From an uncultured Sterolibacterium sp. (GTDB lineage Bacteria > Pseudomonadota > Gammaproteobacteria > Burkholderiales > Rhodocyclaceae): a stretch of DNA of 64,000 bases. Positions 39,401 through 48,795 of the stretch are shown here, piece by piece. Location of the stretch: NCBI GenBank assembly GCA_903832735.1, contig CAILCO010000077.1:1-64000 (forward strand). The letters run 5' to 3'. Each line of letters opens with the position of its first letter. Position 1 is the stretch's first letter. The position numbers were made by a program, and so were the translations under genes. Below the pieces are notes generated by a model. It was not told the origin of the DNA. It saw only the letters and a program-made list of their open reading frames with translations, and made no database searches.

Positions 39401-41662
39401 ATGATTGCCCAGGAACTTGAAGTCAGTCTGCACATGGCCTTTGTCGAAGCCAGGCAAAAGAGGCATGAATTTATTACCGTGGAACACCTGCTGCTAGCCC
39501 TGCTCGACAATCCCTCGGCCGCCGAAGTGCTGCGCGCCTGTGCCGCCAATATCGACGAATTGCGTAAGGAGTTAACCACCTTCATCGCCGAGCACACGCC
39601 GACCGTAACCGGCTCCGATGAAATCGACACGCAACCGACCCTAGGTTTCCAGCGCGTTATTCAGCGTGCCATTTTGCATGTCCAGTCTTCCGGAAAGAAG
39701 GAAGTCACGGGGGCCAATGTACTGGTCGCCATCTTTGGCGAAAAGGATTCGCATGCGGTGTATTTCCTCCAACGTCAGGGCGTAACGAGATTGGACGTGG
39801 TGAATTTCATCTCTCACGGCATCACCAAGGTGCCGCAGCAGGCTGCGCGCGCCGACGCCGAGCAGGCTGAGCAGGAGCAGGATGGCCCGGCTTCCGGAGG
39901 CGCACTGGAGAGCTTCGCCCAGAACCTTAACGCAATGGCCATGATGGGCAAGATCGATCCCCTCGTCGGTCGCGACAAGGAACTCGAGCGTGTGATCCAG
40001 ACGCTCTGTCGGCGACGCAAGAACAATCCGCTCCTGGTCGGCGAGGCAGGCGTTGGCAAGACCGCGATCGCAGAGGGCTTGGCGCAGCGTATCGTCGAGG
40101 GACGGGTACCGGAAATTCTTGCCGGCGCCACGGTCTATGCCTTGGACATGGGAGCACTGCTGGCCGGCACCAAATACCGTGGAGACTTTGAGCAGCGCTT
40201 AAAAGCAGTGCTCAAGCAGTTGCTGGAGAATCCCCACGCGATTCTCTTCATCGATGAAATCCATACCCTGATTGGCGCAGGCGCGGCATCGGGTGGGACG
40301 CTCGATGCTTCCAATTTGCTGAAACCGGCACTTTCAAGCGGCAACCTGAAATGCATCGGCGCGACCACATACCTCGAATATCGCGGAGTTTTCGAGAAGG
40401 ACCACGCGCTCTCCCGCCGCTTTCAGAAGATCGATGTGAACGAACCGTCGGTCGAAGAAACGGTCGCTATCCTGAAAGGTCTCAAATCGCGCTTCGAGGA
40501 GCACCATGGTGTCAAGTACTCGGGCGCGGCCATCATCAGCGCAGCAGAATTGGCGGCGAAATTCATCAATGATCGGCACCTGCCCGACAAGGCAATCGAT
40601 GTCATAGACGAAGCCGGTGCAGCCCAACGCATCCTGCCGAAGTCCAAACAGAAAAAGCTGATCGGCAAGACCGAGATTGAGGAAGTTGTCGCAAAGATCG
40701 CGCGCATCCCCTCACAGCATGTGTCATCGGACGACCGCAGCGCTTTGAAAAGCCTGGATCGCGACCTGAAGACGGTGGTATTCGGTCAGGACCAGGCGAT
40801 CGAAGCACTTACTCGCGCAATCAAGATGTCGCGTTCCGGCTTGGGCAACCCGCAAAAGCCGATCGGTTCTTTCCTCTTCTCCGGACCAACGGGTGTAGGC
40901 AAGACCGAGGTAGCGCGCCAACTGGCCTACTGCATGGGCATCGAACTGATCCGTTTCGACATGTCCGAGTACATGGAGCGTCATGCCGTTTCCCGTCTGA
41001 TCGGGGCGCCGCCGGGCTATGTCGGATTCGACCAGGGCGGCCTGCTTACCGAAGCAGTGACTAAGAAGCCACATGCGGTGTTGCTGCTCGACGAAATCGA
41101 GAAAGCCCATCCGGACATATTCAACATCTTGCTGCAGGTGATGGACCACGGGACCTTGACCGACAACAACGGGCGCAAGGCAGACTTCCGCAACATCGTC
41201 ATCATCATGACCACCAATGCCGGAGCCGAAGCGCTGCAGAAGACGACCATGGGCTTCACCTCCACCCGGCAGGCCGGCGACGAACTGGGCGAAATAAAAC
41301 GCCTGTTCACCCCGGAATTCAGGAACCGTCTGGATGCCACCATCTCCTTCGCCGCACTCGACAACGAGGTTATCTTGCGCGTCGTCGACAAGTTCCTGAT
41401 GCAATTGGAGGGACAACTCCATGAAAAGAAGGTTGAGGCGGTATTCACCGATGAACTCAAGGCATGGCTCGCCCTGCAAGGCTTCGATCCACTAATGGGG
41501 GCGAGACCCATGGCGCGGCTGATCCAGGATACGATCCGTTCCGCTCTTGCCGACGAACTGCTGTTCGGACGCCTAGCCAACGGTGGCCGAGTCACCATCG
41601 ACCTCGACGATAATAAGAAAGTTAATTTGATTTTCGAAGAGGCGCTTGAGCACGTAGTGTGA
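39401..41662 (+). CDS. clpA: ATP-dependent Clp protease ATP-binding subunit ClpA
   Basis: 753 residues from ATG 39401, two bases after the clpS stop. The N-domain ([20 protein letters not shown]) binds ClpS. D1 has Walker [15 protein letters not shown] and D2 has [16 protein letters not shown]. The ClpP-binding loop region is near residue 600, and the C-terminal small domain begins around [15 protein letters not shown]. It unfolds substrates for ClpP; clpP is not in the window. A strong terminator follows. Confidence 0.98.
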   Translation: MIAQELEVSLHMAFVEARQKRHEFITVEHLLLALLDNPSAAEVLRACAANIDELRKELTTFIAEHTPTVTGSDEIDTQPTLGFQRVIQRAILHVQSSGKKEVTGANVLVAIFGEKDSHAVYFLQRQGVTRLDVVNFISHGITKVPQQAARADAEQAEQEQDGPASGGALESFAQNLNAMAMMGKIDPLVGRDKELERVIQTLCRRRKNNPLLVGEAGVGKTAIAEGLAQRIVEGRVPEILAGATVYALDMGALLAGTKYRGDFEQRLKAVLKQLLENPHAILFIDEIHTLIGAGAASGGTLDASNLLKPALSSGNLKCIGATTYLEYRGVFEKDHALSRRFQKIDVNEPSVEETVAILKGLKSRFEEHHGVKYSGAAIISAAELAAKFINDRHLPDKAIDVIDEAGAAQRILPKSKQKKLIGKTEIEEVVAKIARIPSQHVSSDDRSALKSLDRDLKTVVFGQDQAIEALTRAIKMSRSGLGNPQKPIGSFLFSGPTGVGKTEVARQLAYCMGIELIRFDMSEYMERHAVSRLIGAPPGYVGFDQGGLLTEAVTKKPHAVLLLDEIEKAHPDIFNILLQVMDHGTLTDNNGRKADFRNIVIIMTTNAGAEALQKTTMGFTSTRQAGDELGEIKRLFTPEFRNRLDATISFAALDNEVILRVVDKFLMQLEGQLHEKKVEAVFTDELKAWLALQGFDPLMGARPMARLIQDTIRSALADELLFGRLANGGRVTIDLDDNKKVNLIFEEALEHVV

Positions 41663-41680
41663 GGCCCTCCGTCCCTGAAT

Positions 41681-41708
41681 AGGCGGCTCTTCGAGCCGCT
41701 TTTTTTTC
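41681..41708 (+). terminator. clpSA intrinsic terminator
   Basis: A 7-bp stem GCGGCTC/GAGCCGC with a TTC loop (41683-41699) is followed by eight T. This is a textbook rho-independent terminator. Confidence 0.92.
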
Positions 41709-42066
41709 GCCGGTCGCAAAGATCCCGGAGTGCTACCGGATCAATATGTTGTGTAGCGGAACGATGAAGACCAGATTCTGAACCGAGTTGCCGCATTGCA
41801 GCATATCTAGATTTCATTTATACGTACATAGTTTCGCATTATGGAATGCTATCCGCAATATGCTGTTATTATTTAGGTAATTAAATTAAGTCTGAAGGCA
41901 AATTACGGTTGTTGCCCCGCAACAACAACTTTATACTTCTAATAACACGGACAGTGGCATTCGCCTGCTCGTGGCCGTTAAGGCCCGAGAAGATGGTCAC
42001 TGTCTTGCCCGGAGCCAACGAATGACGCAATGCCAACCCCTGCTTTTCCCTGACCCAGGATACGAT
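41709..42066. other. AT-rich 358-bp gap upstream of aceB
   Basis: No gene is supported. The stretch 41800-41960 is visibly richer in A+T than its surroundings. It contains the hairpin GTTGTTGC/GCAACAAC (41908-41926) and short palindromes such as GCATTATGGAATGC. It probably holds the aceB promoter and control sites. The ORF-track start at 41971 is 32 codons upstream of the family-like start. Confidence 0.45.
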
Positions 42067-43662
42067 ATGACCCATCAACTGCCCGCCGGAATCGAAATCA
42101 AGGCGCCCGTCTCGCCAGAATTCGCCCAGATCCTAACGCCTGAGGCCCTGGCTTTTGTCGCCAAGCTGTGCCGTGCCTTTGAACCTCGCCGCCATGAACT
42201 GCTGGCCAAGCGCGAGGCACGTCAGGCCGAGTTTGATGCGGGCAAGCTTCCGGACTTCCTGCCCGAAACAGCGCACATCCGCAACGGCAACTGGAACATC
42301 GCCCCACTGCCTAAGGATCTGCTCTGTCGCCGCGTCGAGATCACCGGACCGGCCGAGCGCAAGATGATCATCAACGCACTTAACTGCGGTGCTGACAGTT
42401 ACATGACGGATTTCGAGGATTCCAACGCCCCCAGCTGGTACAACCAGATCCAGGGGCAAATCAATCTCAAGGAAGCCATACGCCGCACCATCAGCCTGGA
42501 CCAAGGCGGCAAACACTACCAACTCAATGACAAAGTCGCGACGTTGATCGTCCGACCGCGCGGCTGGCATCTCGGTGAGAAACATCTGCTGATCGATGGC
42601 CAGCGTGCGCAGGGAGGCATCTTCGACTTCGCCCTGTTCATGTTCCACAACGCCAAAGAATTGCTCGCGCGCGGTTCTGGTCCCTACTTCTACCTGCCAA
42701 AATTGCAATCTCATCTGGAAGCGCGCTTGTGGAACGATGTATTCGTTATGGCTCAGGAGGAACTGGGTATTCCCCGAGGCAGCATCAAGGCGACCGTGCT
42801 GGTGGAGACGCTGCTCGCCGCCTTCGAAATGGAAGAGATCCTCTACGAACTGCGCGAGCATTCTTCCGGACTCAATGCCGGTCGCTGGGACTACATTTTC
42901 AGCTGCATCAAAACCTTCAAGACCAACAAGAATTTCTGCCTAGCGGACCGCGTGAAGATCACCATGACAGCACCCTTCATGCGCCCCTACACGCTCTTAC
43001 TCTTGAAGACCTGTCACAAGCGCAATGCACCCGCCATCGGCGGCATGAGCGCACTGATCCCGATCAAGAACGACCCGGAAGCCAACGAAAAAGCCATGAC
43101 CGCGATACGGGCCGACAAGGAGCGCGAAGCGACCGACGGCTATGACGGCAGTTGGATTGCCCACCCGGGACTGGCCTCGATTTGCATGGAGGAATTCGTC
43201 AAGGTGCTCGGAGAGCGGCCCAACCAGATAGACAGAAAGCGCGACGACGCGCCGGCCTCCGCTGCCGACTTGCTGAATTTCAAGCCCGAACAACCGATCA
43301 CCGAGGCCGGACTGCGCGGTAATATCAGTGTCTGCATCCAGTACCTCGGTTCCTGGCTTGCCGGCAACGGCTGCGTGCCCATCTTCAACCTGATGGAAGA
43401 CGCCGCCACGGCGGAAATATCGCGTTCCCAGGTGTGGCAATGGATACGCTCGCACAAAGGCGTGCTGGAAGACGGCCAGAAGGTTACCGCCGAAATGGTG
43501 CGCCAGATGATTCCCGAGGAGATGGTTAAGATCAAGGCCATCGTCGGCGAGGCGGCCTACAACGCCACTTACGTCGAGGCTGCCGGAATATTCGAGGAAA
43601 TGTCCACTGCGACGGAATATCCCGAGTTCCTCACCCTGGCGCTCTACGAACGGCTCGAGTAA
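42067..43662 (+). CDS. aceB: Malate synthase A
   Basis: 531 residues from ATG 42067 (AGGA upstream), close to the 533 of E. coli AceB. Landmarks are [57 protein letters not shown] and [12 protein letters not shown]. It condenses acetyl-CoA and glyoxylate to malate in the glyoxylate bypass. No full isocitrate lyase is in the window, only a superfamily remnant at 33.4 kb. A strong hairpin follows the stop. Confidence 0.97.
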   Translation: MTHQLPAGIEIKAPVSPEFAQILTPEALAFVAKLCRAFEPRRHELLAKREARQAEFDAGKLPDFLPETAHIRNGNWNIAPLPKDLLCRRVEITGPAERKMIINALNCGADSYMTDFEDSNAPSWYNQIQGQINLKEAIRRTISLDQGGKHYQLNDKVATLIVRPRGWHLGEKHLLIDGQRAQGGIFDFALFMFHNAKELLARGSGPYFYLPKLQSHLEARLWNDVFVMAQEELGIPRGSIKATVLVETLLAAFEMEEILYELREHSSGLNAGRWDYIFSCIKTFKTNKNFCLADRVKITMTAPFMRPYTLLLLKTCHKRNAPAIGGMSALIPIKNDPEANEKAMTAIRADKEREATDGYDGSWIAHPGLASICMEEFVKVLGERPNQIDRKRDDAPASAADLLNFKPEQPITEAGLRGNISVCIQYLGSWLAGNGCVPIFNLMEDAATAEISRSQVWQWIRSHKGVLEDGQKVTAEMVRQMIPEEMVKIKAIVGEAAYNATYVEAAGIFEEMSTATEYPEFLTLALYERLE

Positions 43663-43676
43663 CAATTTTTCTGCCC

Positions 43677-43710
43677 TAACGAAACGGCGCCAGTTGGCGC
43701 CGTTTCGTTA
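43677..43710 (+). terminator. Hairpin after aceB
   Basis: A perfect 15-bp stem (43677-43691 with 43696-43710) with an AGTT loop lies 14 bp after the aceB stop, and flanking GCCC/GGGC could extend it. No U-tract follows, so it may block exonucleases rather than terminate by itself. Confidence 0.5.
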
Positions 43711-43782
43711 ACAGGGCTTGCTCCGGTCGGCGCCCCCCTGCAGAATTGCAACCTCTGCCAACATCGGATCGAATATCTCGCC

Positions 43783-44097
43783 ATGACCTATACCGTCACC
43801 ATATCGTTCGCCCGCGACCGAGAATATATGTTCCGTTTCCAAGACAGCGCTGCCCGTCTATCGCGCGATGAGGCCCAGCTGTGGCTCGACCGGGAATGGT
43901 TGGATCTCGATTGCGCGCCGAACCATCCATTAGGAAAGGTATTGACCCTCGACAAACTGCTCTCGGTCGCCAAGAACGCCGGCGAGAAACGCTTTGCCGA
44001 GGGCGGACGTTGGGCTGAGGACTACGCGCAGTCGGCGATTGCCGCCCTGGGGCGCGACGATGTGCGTGTCGATGTCGCCGAACAGATAGTTGGCTAA
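43783..44097 (+). CDS. Hypothetical protein (104 aa)
   Basis: 104 residues, soluble, acidic, no signal peptide or membrane segment; I do not recognise a domain. It begins MTYTVTISFARDREYMFRFQ, a strand-like N-terminus, followed by helical acidic segments (SRDEAQLWLDREWLDLD and RWAEDYAQSAIAALG). It lies 38 bp upstream of a cytochrome c gene on the same strand, so it may be co-transcribed with the sulfide-dehydrogenase-like pair. Coding is supported by the ordinary codon use and the tight spacing. Confidence 0.6.
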   Translation: MTYTVTISFARDREYMFRFQDSAARLSRDEAQLWLDREWLDLDCAPNHPLGKVLTLDKLLSVAKNAGEKRFAEGGRWAEDYAQSAIAALGRDDVRVDVAEQIVG

Positions 44098-44135
44098 GAA
44101 CACCGAACTTTTGATTCCCCAATAGGAAACGACCA

Positions 44136-44438
44136 ATGAAACCGAGCGCTGCAGTCGGTATCCTCCTGGCCATGGCAGGCATGACCGGCACGGCCCTCGC
44201 CGAGAATATCAACTATGGACGAAACCTGGCCGCCGCCTGCGCCAGTTGCCACGGGACCAACGGCAAGAGCATAGGCAACATGAATGATCTGGCCGGCATG
44301 CCCAAAAACAGGATCATCGAGAACATGAAAGATTTCAAGGCGGGTACCAAACCGGCAACGGTAATGCAGCAACTCGCCAAGGGCTACAGTGATGCACAAA
44401 TTGCGGCGATAGCCGACTATTTCTCGGCGCAGAAATGA
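44136..44438 (+). CDS. Periplasmic class I cytochrome c (FccA-like)
   Basis: 100 residues. The signal peptide ends near MTGTALAE (residue 22). The single haem site is CASCH, and the distal Met is probably in GMPKNRIIENMKDFKAG or VMQQLAKGY. Size and motif order match cytochrome c553 or the FccA/SoxE subunits. The next gene, 10 bp downstream, encodes an FccB-like flavoprotein, so this is probably its electron acceptor in sulfide oxidation. It has one haem only, unlike the dihaem FccA of Allochromatium. Confidence 0.85.
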   Translation: MKPSAAVGILLAMAGMTGTALAENINYGRNLAAACASCHGTNGKSIGNMNDLAGMPKNRIIENMKDFKAGTKPATVMQQLAKGYSDAQIAAIADYFSAQK

Positions 44439-44448
44439 GGGTCTCGTG

Positions 44449-45735
44449 ATGGCCATTAAGCGGCGCGACTTTCTCAAGATCTCAGCGGCAAGCGCCACAA
44501 TAGGGGCCATAGCCTCGACGCTATCCGGTTGTGCCGGATCTGGCACGAAATCTGGCCAGGTGGTAGTGGTCGGCGGCGGATACGGTGGCGCCACCACGGC
44601 GAAGTACATCCGTTTGTGGAGCAAGGGCAGCATCGATGTCACACTGATTGAACGCAACCCGGCATTCGTCTCATGCCCGATCTCCAATCTGGTGTTGACC
44701 GGAGAAAAGCAGATGGCCGACATCACCATCAGCTACCAAGGCCTCAGAAATCATGGGGTGCGTGTCATCCAGGGCGATGTCTTGGCAGTCGACGCGGAAA
44801 AACGCAGTGTCAAGCTCAACAATGGCGACATCTTCAATTATGACCGCCTGGTGATTTCTCCGGGCATCGATTTCATCTGGAATAGCGTCCCTGGACTCAC
44901 CCCGGCACTAGCCGACAGCCAGACGTTCCACGCATGGCAAGCGGGTCCGCAGACCTTGGCCTTGAGACGGCAACTGGAAGACATGAAGGATGGCGGCGTC
45001 TTTGCCATCTGCATTCCTAAATCGCCGTACCGTTGCCCGCCCGGACCCTACGAGCGTGCCTGCCTGGTGGCGCACTATCTGAAGAACAAAAAGCCGAAGT
45101 CCAAAGTCCTGATCCTTGACGCCAATGAGGAAGTGCAATCGAAAAAGGGACTATTCATGAAAGCCTGGGCCGACCATTACAAGGGCATGATCAGTTACCT
45201 GCCCAACCAAGGCATTACCGGGATCGATGGCGCCAGCAAGACGGTCAGTTTCGAATTTGCCGATACAGTCAAGGCCGATGTTCTGAATATCCTTCCGGCG
45301 CAAATGGCCGGTGATATTGCCCGGCAGGCAGGCCTCATCACGGCCAACAATCGCTGGTGCGGAATCGACTGGCGCACCATGGAGTCGGTGGCACAGAAAA
45401 ACATTCACGTCCTCGGCGACTCGACTCTGTCTGCTGCGGCAATGCCGAAGTCAGCTCATATGGCGACGCAGCACGCGAAAATTGCCGCTGCGGCTATCGT
45501 CAGCCTGATGACTGGCGAACTACCGGCTGATCCGATGCAGATCGCCAATACCTGCTACAGCTTCATCGATTCCAGGAACGCCGTTCATGTCGCTTCGGTG
45601 CATGCTTATGATGCCAAGGACAAGACCTACAAGACGGTCGCCGGTTCAGGCGGGTTGTCGACCGCGGCAAGCGAAATAGAAGGGGACTACGCGATGGAAT
45701 GGGCGAGAAATATCTGGGCCGACTCTTTCACCTGA
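44449..45735 (+). CDS. FccB/SoxF-like FAD-dependent sulfide dehydrogenase subunit
   Basis: 428 residues from ATG 44449; a GTG one codon earlier is possible. The twin-arginine signal IKRRDFLKISAASA targets the periplasm, with a lipobox-like Cys at LSGC. The FAD-binding fold is VVVVGGGYGGATTAKYI. Redox cysteines are likely in PYRCPPGPYERAC and NNRWCGIDW, the pattern of flavocytochrome c sulfide dehydrogenases, and MPKSAHMATQHAKIAAAAI is a family block. It would oxidise sulfide to sulfur, passing electrons to the preceding cytochrome. Other sox genes are not in the window. Confidence 0.87.
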   Translation: MAIKRRDFLKISAASATIGAIASTLSGCAGSGTKSGQVVVVGGGYGGATTAKYIRLWSKGSIDVTLIERNPAFVSCPISNLVLTGEKQMADITISYQGLRNHGVRVIQGDVLAVDAEKRSVKLNNGDIFNYDRLVISPGIDFIWNSVPGLTPALADSQTFHAWQAGPQTLALRRQLEDMKDGGVFAICIPKSPYRCPPGPYERACLVAHYLKNKKPKSKVLILDANEEVQSKKGLFMKAWADHYKGMISYLPNQGITGIDGASKTVSFEFADTVKADVLNILPAQMAGDIARQAGLITANNRWCGIDWRTMESVAQKNIHVLGDSTLSAAAMPKSAHMATQHAKIAAAAIVSLMTGELPADPMQIANTCYSFIDSRNAVHVASVHAYDAKDKTYKTVAGSGGLSTAASEIEGDYAMEWARNIWADSFT

Positions 45736-45770
45736 GCTCGTAGGGCCGTGCTAGAGGCCATCCAGCTATT

Positions 45771-46232
45771 TCAGGACTTGCCGGTACTGCCGAAACCGCC
45801 GGCCCCCCTATCGCTGACATTAAAGTCGTCGACGATGTTGAAATCAACCTGCAATACCGGCACAACCACTAGTTGGGCGAGGCGATCCAGGGGATTCAAG
45901 GTGAAACTTTCCTTGCCGCGATTCCATGTGGAAATGAAAATCTCGCCCTGGTAATCCGAATCGATCAGTCCCACCAAATTGCCCAGCACGATGCCGTGCT
46001 TGTGGCCAAGTCCCGAGCGCGGCAGAATCAGTGCCGCCAGCCCCGGATCGGCGAGATGAATGGCGATACCGGTGGGGATCAGTTGCGTTTCGCCGGGATG
46101 GAGCTTCACGGGTACCTCGATGCAGGCGCGCAGGTCGAGGCCGGCGGCCCCCGCCGTAGCATAATGCGGAGCATATTGACCAGAGGCGTCGCTAAGCCGC
46201 GGATCGAGAATCTTGATGTCGATGCGGGGCAT
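45771..46232 (-). CDS. dut: dUTP diphosphatase
   Basis: 153 residues from ATG 46232. The five dUTPase motifs appear as [52 protein letters not shown] and the C-terminal GAGGFGSTG. The trimeric enzyme hydrolyses dUTP to dUMP and keeps uracil out of DNA. It starts 1 bp after the coaBC stop, a classic coaBC-dut pair. Confidence 0.97.
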   Translation of the reverse strand: MPRIDIKILDPRLSDASGQYAPHYATAGAAGLDLRACIEVPVKLHPGETQLIPTGIAIHLADPGLAALILPRSGLGHKHGIVLGNLVGLIDSDYQGEIFISTWNRGKESFTLNPLDRLAQLVVVPVLQVDFNIVDDFNVSDRGAGGFGSTGKS

Positions 46233-46233
46233 G

Positions 46234-47424
46234 TCAGCGGGGAGAAAGCATGGCGGCAATGTGGGCGACTATGGCGCGCGCCACAACGAGCTTGGCTGCT
46301 GATGGCAGAGGGTGTGCGCCTTGGGCGTCGAACAGGGTCACGAGGTTCGCATCCCCGCTCAGGCCATCCTGCACCAGATTGCCCACGACCAATGGCAATT
46401 TCTTGGCGCGGCGCTTGCCTTCGGCGTACTCGGCGAGATTCTGGCTCTCTGCGGCAAAACCGACGCAAAACGGCGCATCGGGCGACGCCGCGACCTCGGC
46501 CAGGATGTCGGGGTTTTGCAATAGTTCCAGAGTCTTGGCTTTTCCATCCTTCTTGATCTTGTCGTGTTCCGACTTGGCCGGACGGTAGTCCGCCACCGCG
46601 GCCACGGCGATGAACAGATCCTGTCCGGGTAGTTCGTTCAACACCGCCTCACGCATCTGTCCTGCGCTCTCGACATCGATGCGCGTTACGCCGCGCGGCG
46701 TCTGCAGAGCCACTGGACCTGATACCAAGGTCACCGCCGCGCCGGCTTCCTGACAAGCCCGCGCCAAAGCGAAACCCATCTTGCCTGAACTGGAATTGGT
46801 CAGCCCGCGCACCGGGTCGATGGCCTCGAAGGTCGGGCCAGCGGTCAGAAGCACAGTTCTGCCGGCAAGCAGCTTTGGCTGAAAAAAAGCGGCGAGCGCA
46901 TCGAACAATTCGAAAGCCTCCAACATGCGCCCCGGCCCCACTTCTCCGCAGGCCTGTTCGCCGCTCGCCGGCCCAAGCAGGAATATCCCGTCATCGGCCA
47001 GTTGCCGGGCGTTGCGCCGCGTCGGCGCCTGCTCCCACATCTGCCGGTTCATCGCCGGTGCCACGAGCAGTGGGCACGCCCGTGCCAGGCAGAGCGTCGA
47101 GAGCAAATCGTCAGCCTGCCCGTGGGCAAGCTTGGCGAGAAAATCGGCACTGGCCGGCGCGACCAGAACAGCGTCCGCGCCGCGGCTCAAATCGATATGC
47201 GCCATGCCGCCGGGACTTCGCGCATCCCACAGGTCGCTCCAAACCGGCTTGCCGGTCAGCGCCTGAAAGGTTGCCGAGCCGACGAAGTGCTCCCCGGCCG
47301 CGGTCAGGACCACATCAACAATGGCATCGGCCTTAATCAGCAATCGCACCAGTTCCGCAGCCTTGTAAGCCGCCACCCCGCCGGTAATGCCAAGGACAAT
47401 GCGCTTACCCGAAAACTCCGCCAT
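46234..47424 (-). CDS. coaBC: Bifunctional phosphopantothenoylcysteine decarboxylase/synthetase
   Basis: 396 residues from ATG 47424 ([20 protein letters not shown]). The N-terminal CoaC flavoprotein half carries [16 protein letters not shown] and the loop Cys in [14 protein letters not shown]. The C-terminal CoaB half starts around [20 protein letters not shown], with [10 protein letters not shown]. It makes 4'-phosphopantetheine for CoA. It is divergent from radC, with 44 bp between the start codons. Confidence 0.97.
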   Translation of the reverse strand: MAEFSGKRIVLGITGGVAAYKAAELVRLLIKADAIVDVVLTAAGEHFVGSATFQALTGKPVWSDLWDARSPGGMAHIDLSRGADAVLVAPASADFLAKLAHGQADDLLSTLCLARACPLLVAPAMNRQMWEQAPTRRNARQLADDGIFLLGPASGEQACGEVGPGRMLEAFELFDALAAFFQPKLLAGRTVLLTAGPTFEAIDPVRGLTNSSSGKMGFALARACQEAGAAVTLVSGPVALQTPRGVTRIDVESAGQMREAVLNELPGQDLFIAVAAVADYRPAKSEHDKIKKDGKAKTLELLQNPDILAEVAASPDAPFCVGFAAESQNLAEYAEGKRRAKKLPLVVGNLVQDGLSGDANLVTLFDAQGAHPLPSAAKLVVARAIVAHIAAMLSPR

Positions 47425-47468
47425 GACAGTAGAATATCCATCAACAATCCGATCCTTCATTCTACCCC

Positions 47469-48146
47469 ATGGCAATCAGCGATTGGCCCGAACAGGAACG
47501 CCCGCGCGAGCGCTTGCGGATACACGGTGCCGCAGCACTTTCCGACGCGGAACTGTTGGCCATCTTCCTGCGCATCGGTATCAAGGGCAAGAGCGCCGTC
47601 GATCTGGCTCGCCAACTCCTCAGCCACTTCGGCTCCTTGCAACGCTTATTTCATGCCGAGGCTGGCGAATTCTCCGCCATTCGGGGCATGGGCATAGCCA
47701 AGTGCGCGCAGTTGCAGGCGGTACTGGAAATGGCCAAGCGCGCCCTCCATGAAGAACTGACGGCCCGCGACCTATTCGCAGCGCCGGCAGCGGTACGGGA
47801 CTGGCTGCGCCTGAAACTCGCCCACCTACCCCACGAAACCTTCGTGGCGCTGTGGCTGGATGCGCAGAACCGGCTAATCGGTGACGAGGAATTATTCCGC
47901 GGCACATTGACCCAAACTAGCGTCTATCCCCGCGAAGTGGTCAAGCAGGCCTTGTCCCGGAATGCCGCGGCGGTCATCTTCGCGCACAACCACCCCTCCG
48001 GTGTGGCCGAACCCTCTCGCGCCGACGAAGCCCTGACCGTTTCGCTAAAGCAAGCATTGGTGCTGATCGACGTGAAAGTACTCGATCACTTCATTGTCGC
48101 CGGGGATACTCCTCCGATGTCCTTCGCAGAGCGCGGATTGCTCTGA
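47469..48146 (+). CDS. radC: RadC-family JAB/MPN-domain protein
   Basis: 225 residues. An N-terminal helix-hairpin-helix-like region ([16 protein letters not shown]) is followed by the JAB metal motif HNHPSG in [20 protein letters not shown]. Despite the name, a role in DNA repair is uncertain; the family is most often linked to competence or mobile elements. It lies upstream of rpmB-rpmG, a conserved chromosomal position in many proteobacteria. Confidence 0.95.
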   Translation: MAISDWPEQERPRERLRIHGAAALSDAELLAIFLRIGIKGKSAVDLARQLLSHFGSLQRLFHAEAGEFSAIRGMGIAKCAQLQAVLEMAKRALHEELTARDLFAAPAAVRDWLRLKLAHLPHETFVALWLDAQNRLIGDEELFRGTLTQTSVYPREVVKQALSRNAAAVIFAHNHPSGVAEPSRADEALTVSLKQALVLIDVKVLDHFIVAGDTPPMSFAERGLL

Positions 48147-48190
48147 ATTGGTTCGACTCACAGAACGCAAAAGCGCGAACAAATGCGGAC

Positions 48191-48220
48191 TTGAAGTTTT
48201 CACCCAGCCTGGGGTACAAT
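48191..48220 (+). promoter_or_regulatory. rpmB-rpmG promoter
   Basis: TTGAAG (48191-48196), 18-nt spacer, TACAAT (48215-48220), 37 nt upstream of the rpmB ATG. It is a good sigma-70 match in the radC-rpmB gap. Confidence 0.65.
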
Positions 48221-48257
48221 GTTCGGCTTTGTTGAATCGATTTCTGGAGCAACCCAC

Positions 48258-48494
48258 ATGTCTCGCGTTTGCCAAGTCACGGGCAAGGCCCCGATGGTCG
48301 GAAACCATGTTTCCCACGCCAACAACAAGACCAAGCGTCGCTTCCTGCCGAACCTGCAGAACCGTCGTTTCTTCGTCGAATCCGAAAACCGCTGGGTGCG
48401 GCTGCGTGTTTCCAACGCCGGCCTGCGGACTATCGACAAAAAAGGCATAGATGTCATTCTCGCCGAGCTGCGAAGCCGCGGCGAATCGTTCTGA
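48258..48494 (+). CDS. rpmB: 50S ribosomal protein L28
   Basis: 78 residues from ATG 48258 ([16 protein letters not shown]); the 13 extra codons in the ORF lie between the promoter and this start and are not family-like. [16 protein letters not shown] and [19 protein letters not shown] are L28 blocks. One Cys is retained near the N-terminus, but a full zinc set is absent. It is followed 29 bp later by rpmG. Confidence 0.97.
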   Translation: MSRVCQVTGKAPMVGNHVSHANNKTKRRFLPNLQNRRFFVESENRWVRLRVSNAGLRTIDKKGIDVILAELRSRGESF

Positions 48495-48523
48495 CGTCTG
48501 CCACAACCTGACCGGAGAACATC

Positions 48524-48691
48524 ATGGCCAAAGGCGCCCGCGAAAAAATCAAACTTGAATCATCGGCCGGAACTGGCCATTTCTACACGACCACCAAGAA
48601 CAAGCGCACCACTCCAGAGAAACTGGAGATGATCAAATACGATCCCAAGGTTCGCAAGCATGTTGCCTACAAGGAAACCAAGCTGAAATAA
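48524..48691 (+). CDS. rpmG: 50S ribosomal protein L33
   Basis: 55 residues, below the ORF-track cutoff and read by hand: [18 protein letters not shown] opening and ending [33 protein letters not shown] is the L33 core. No cysteines, so this is the zinc-free form. rpmB-rpmG is the standard pair. A good terminator lies 50 bp downstream. Confidence 0.97.
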   Translation: MAKGAREKIKLESSAGTGHFYTTTKNKRTTPEKLEMIKYDPKVRKHVAYKETKLK

Positions 48692-48741
48692 AGCGTAGGC
48701 AGTAGAGAAACGGCGCAGACATAATACCAGCGCCGACAAAT

Positions 48742-48772
48742 ACCCGGCCCAGTCGCATGGCCGGGTTTTTTT
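48742..48772 (+). terminator. rpmBG intrinsic terminator
   Basis: An 8-bp stem ACCCGGCC/GGCCGGGT (48742-48749 with 48759-48766) with a 9-nt loop is followed by six T. It separates rpmG from the convergent desaturase gene. Confidence 0.85.
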
Positions 48773-48795
48773 CGTTCCGCAGGCTCAAGGAAAGT

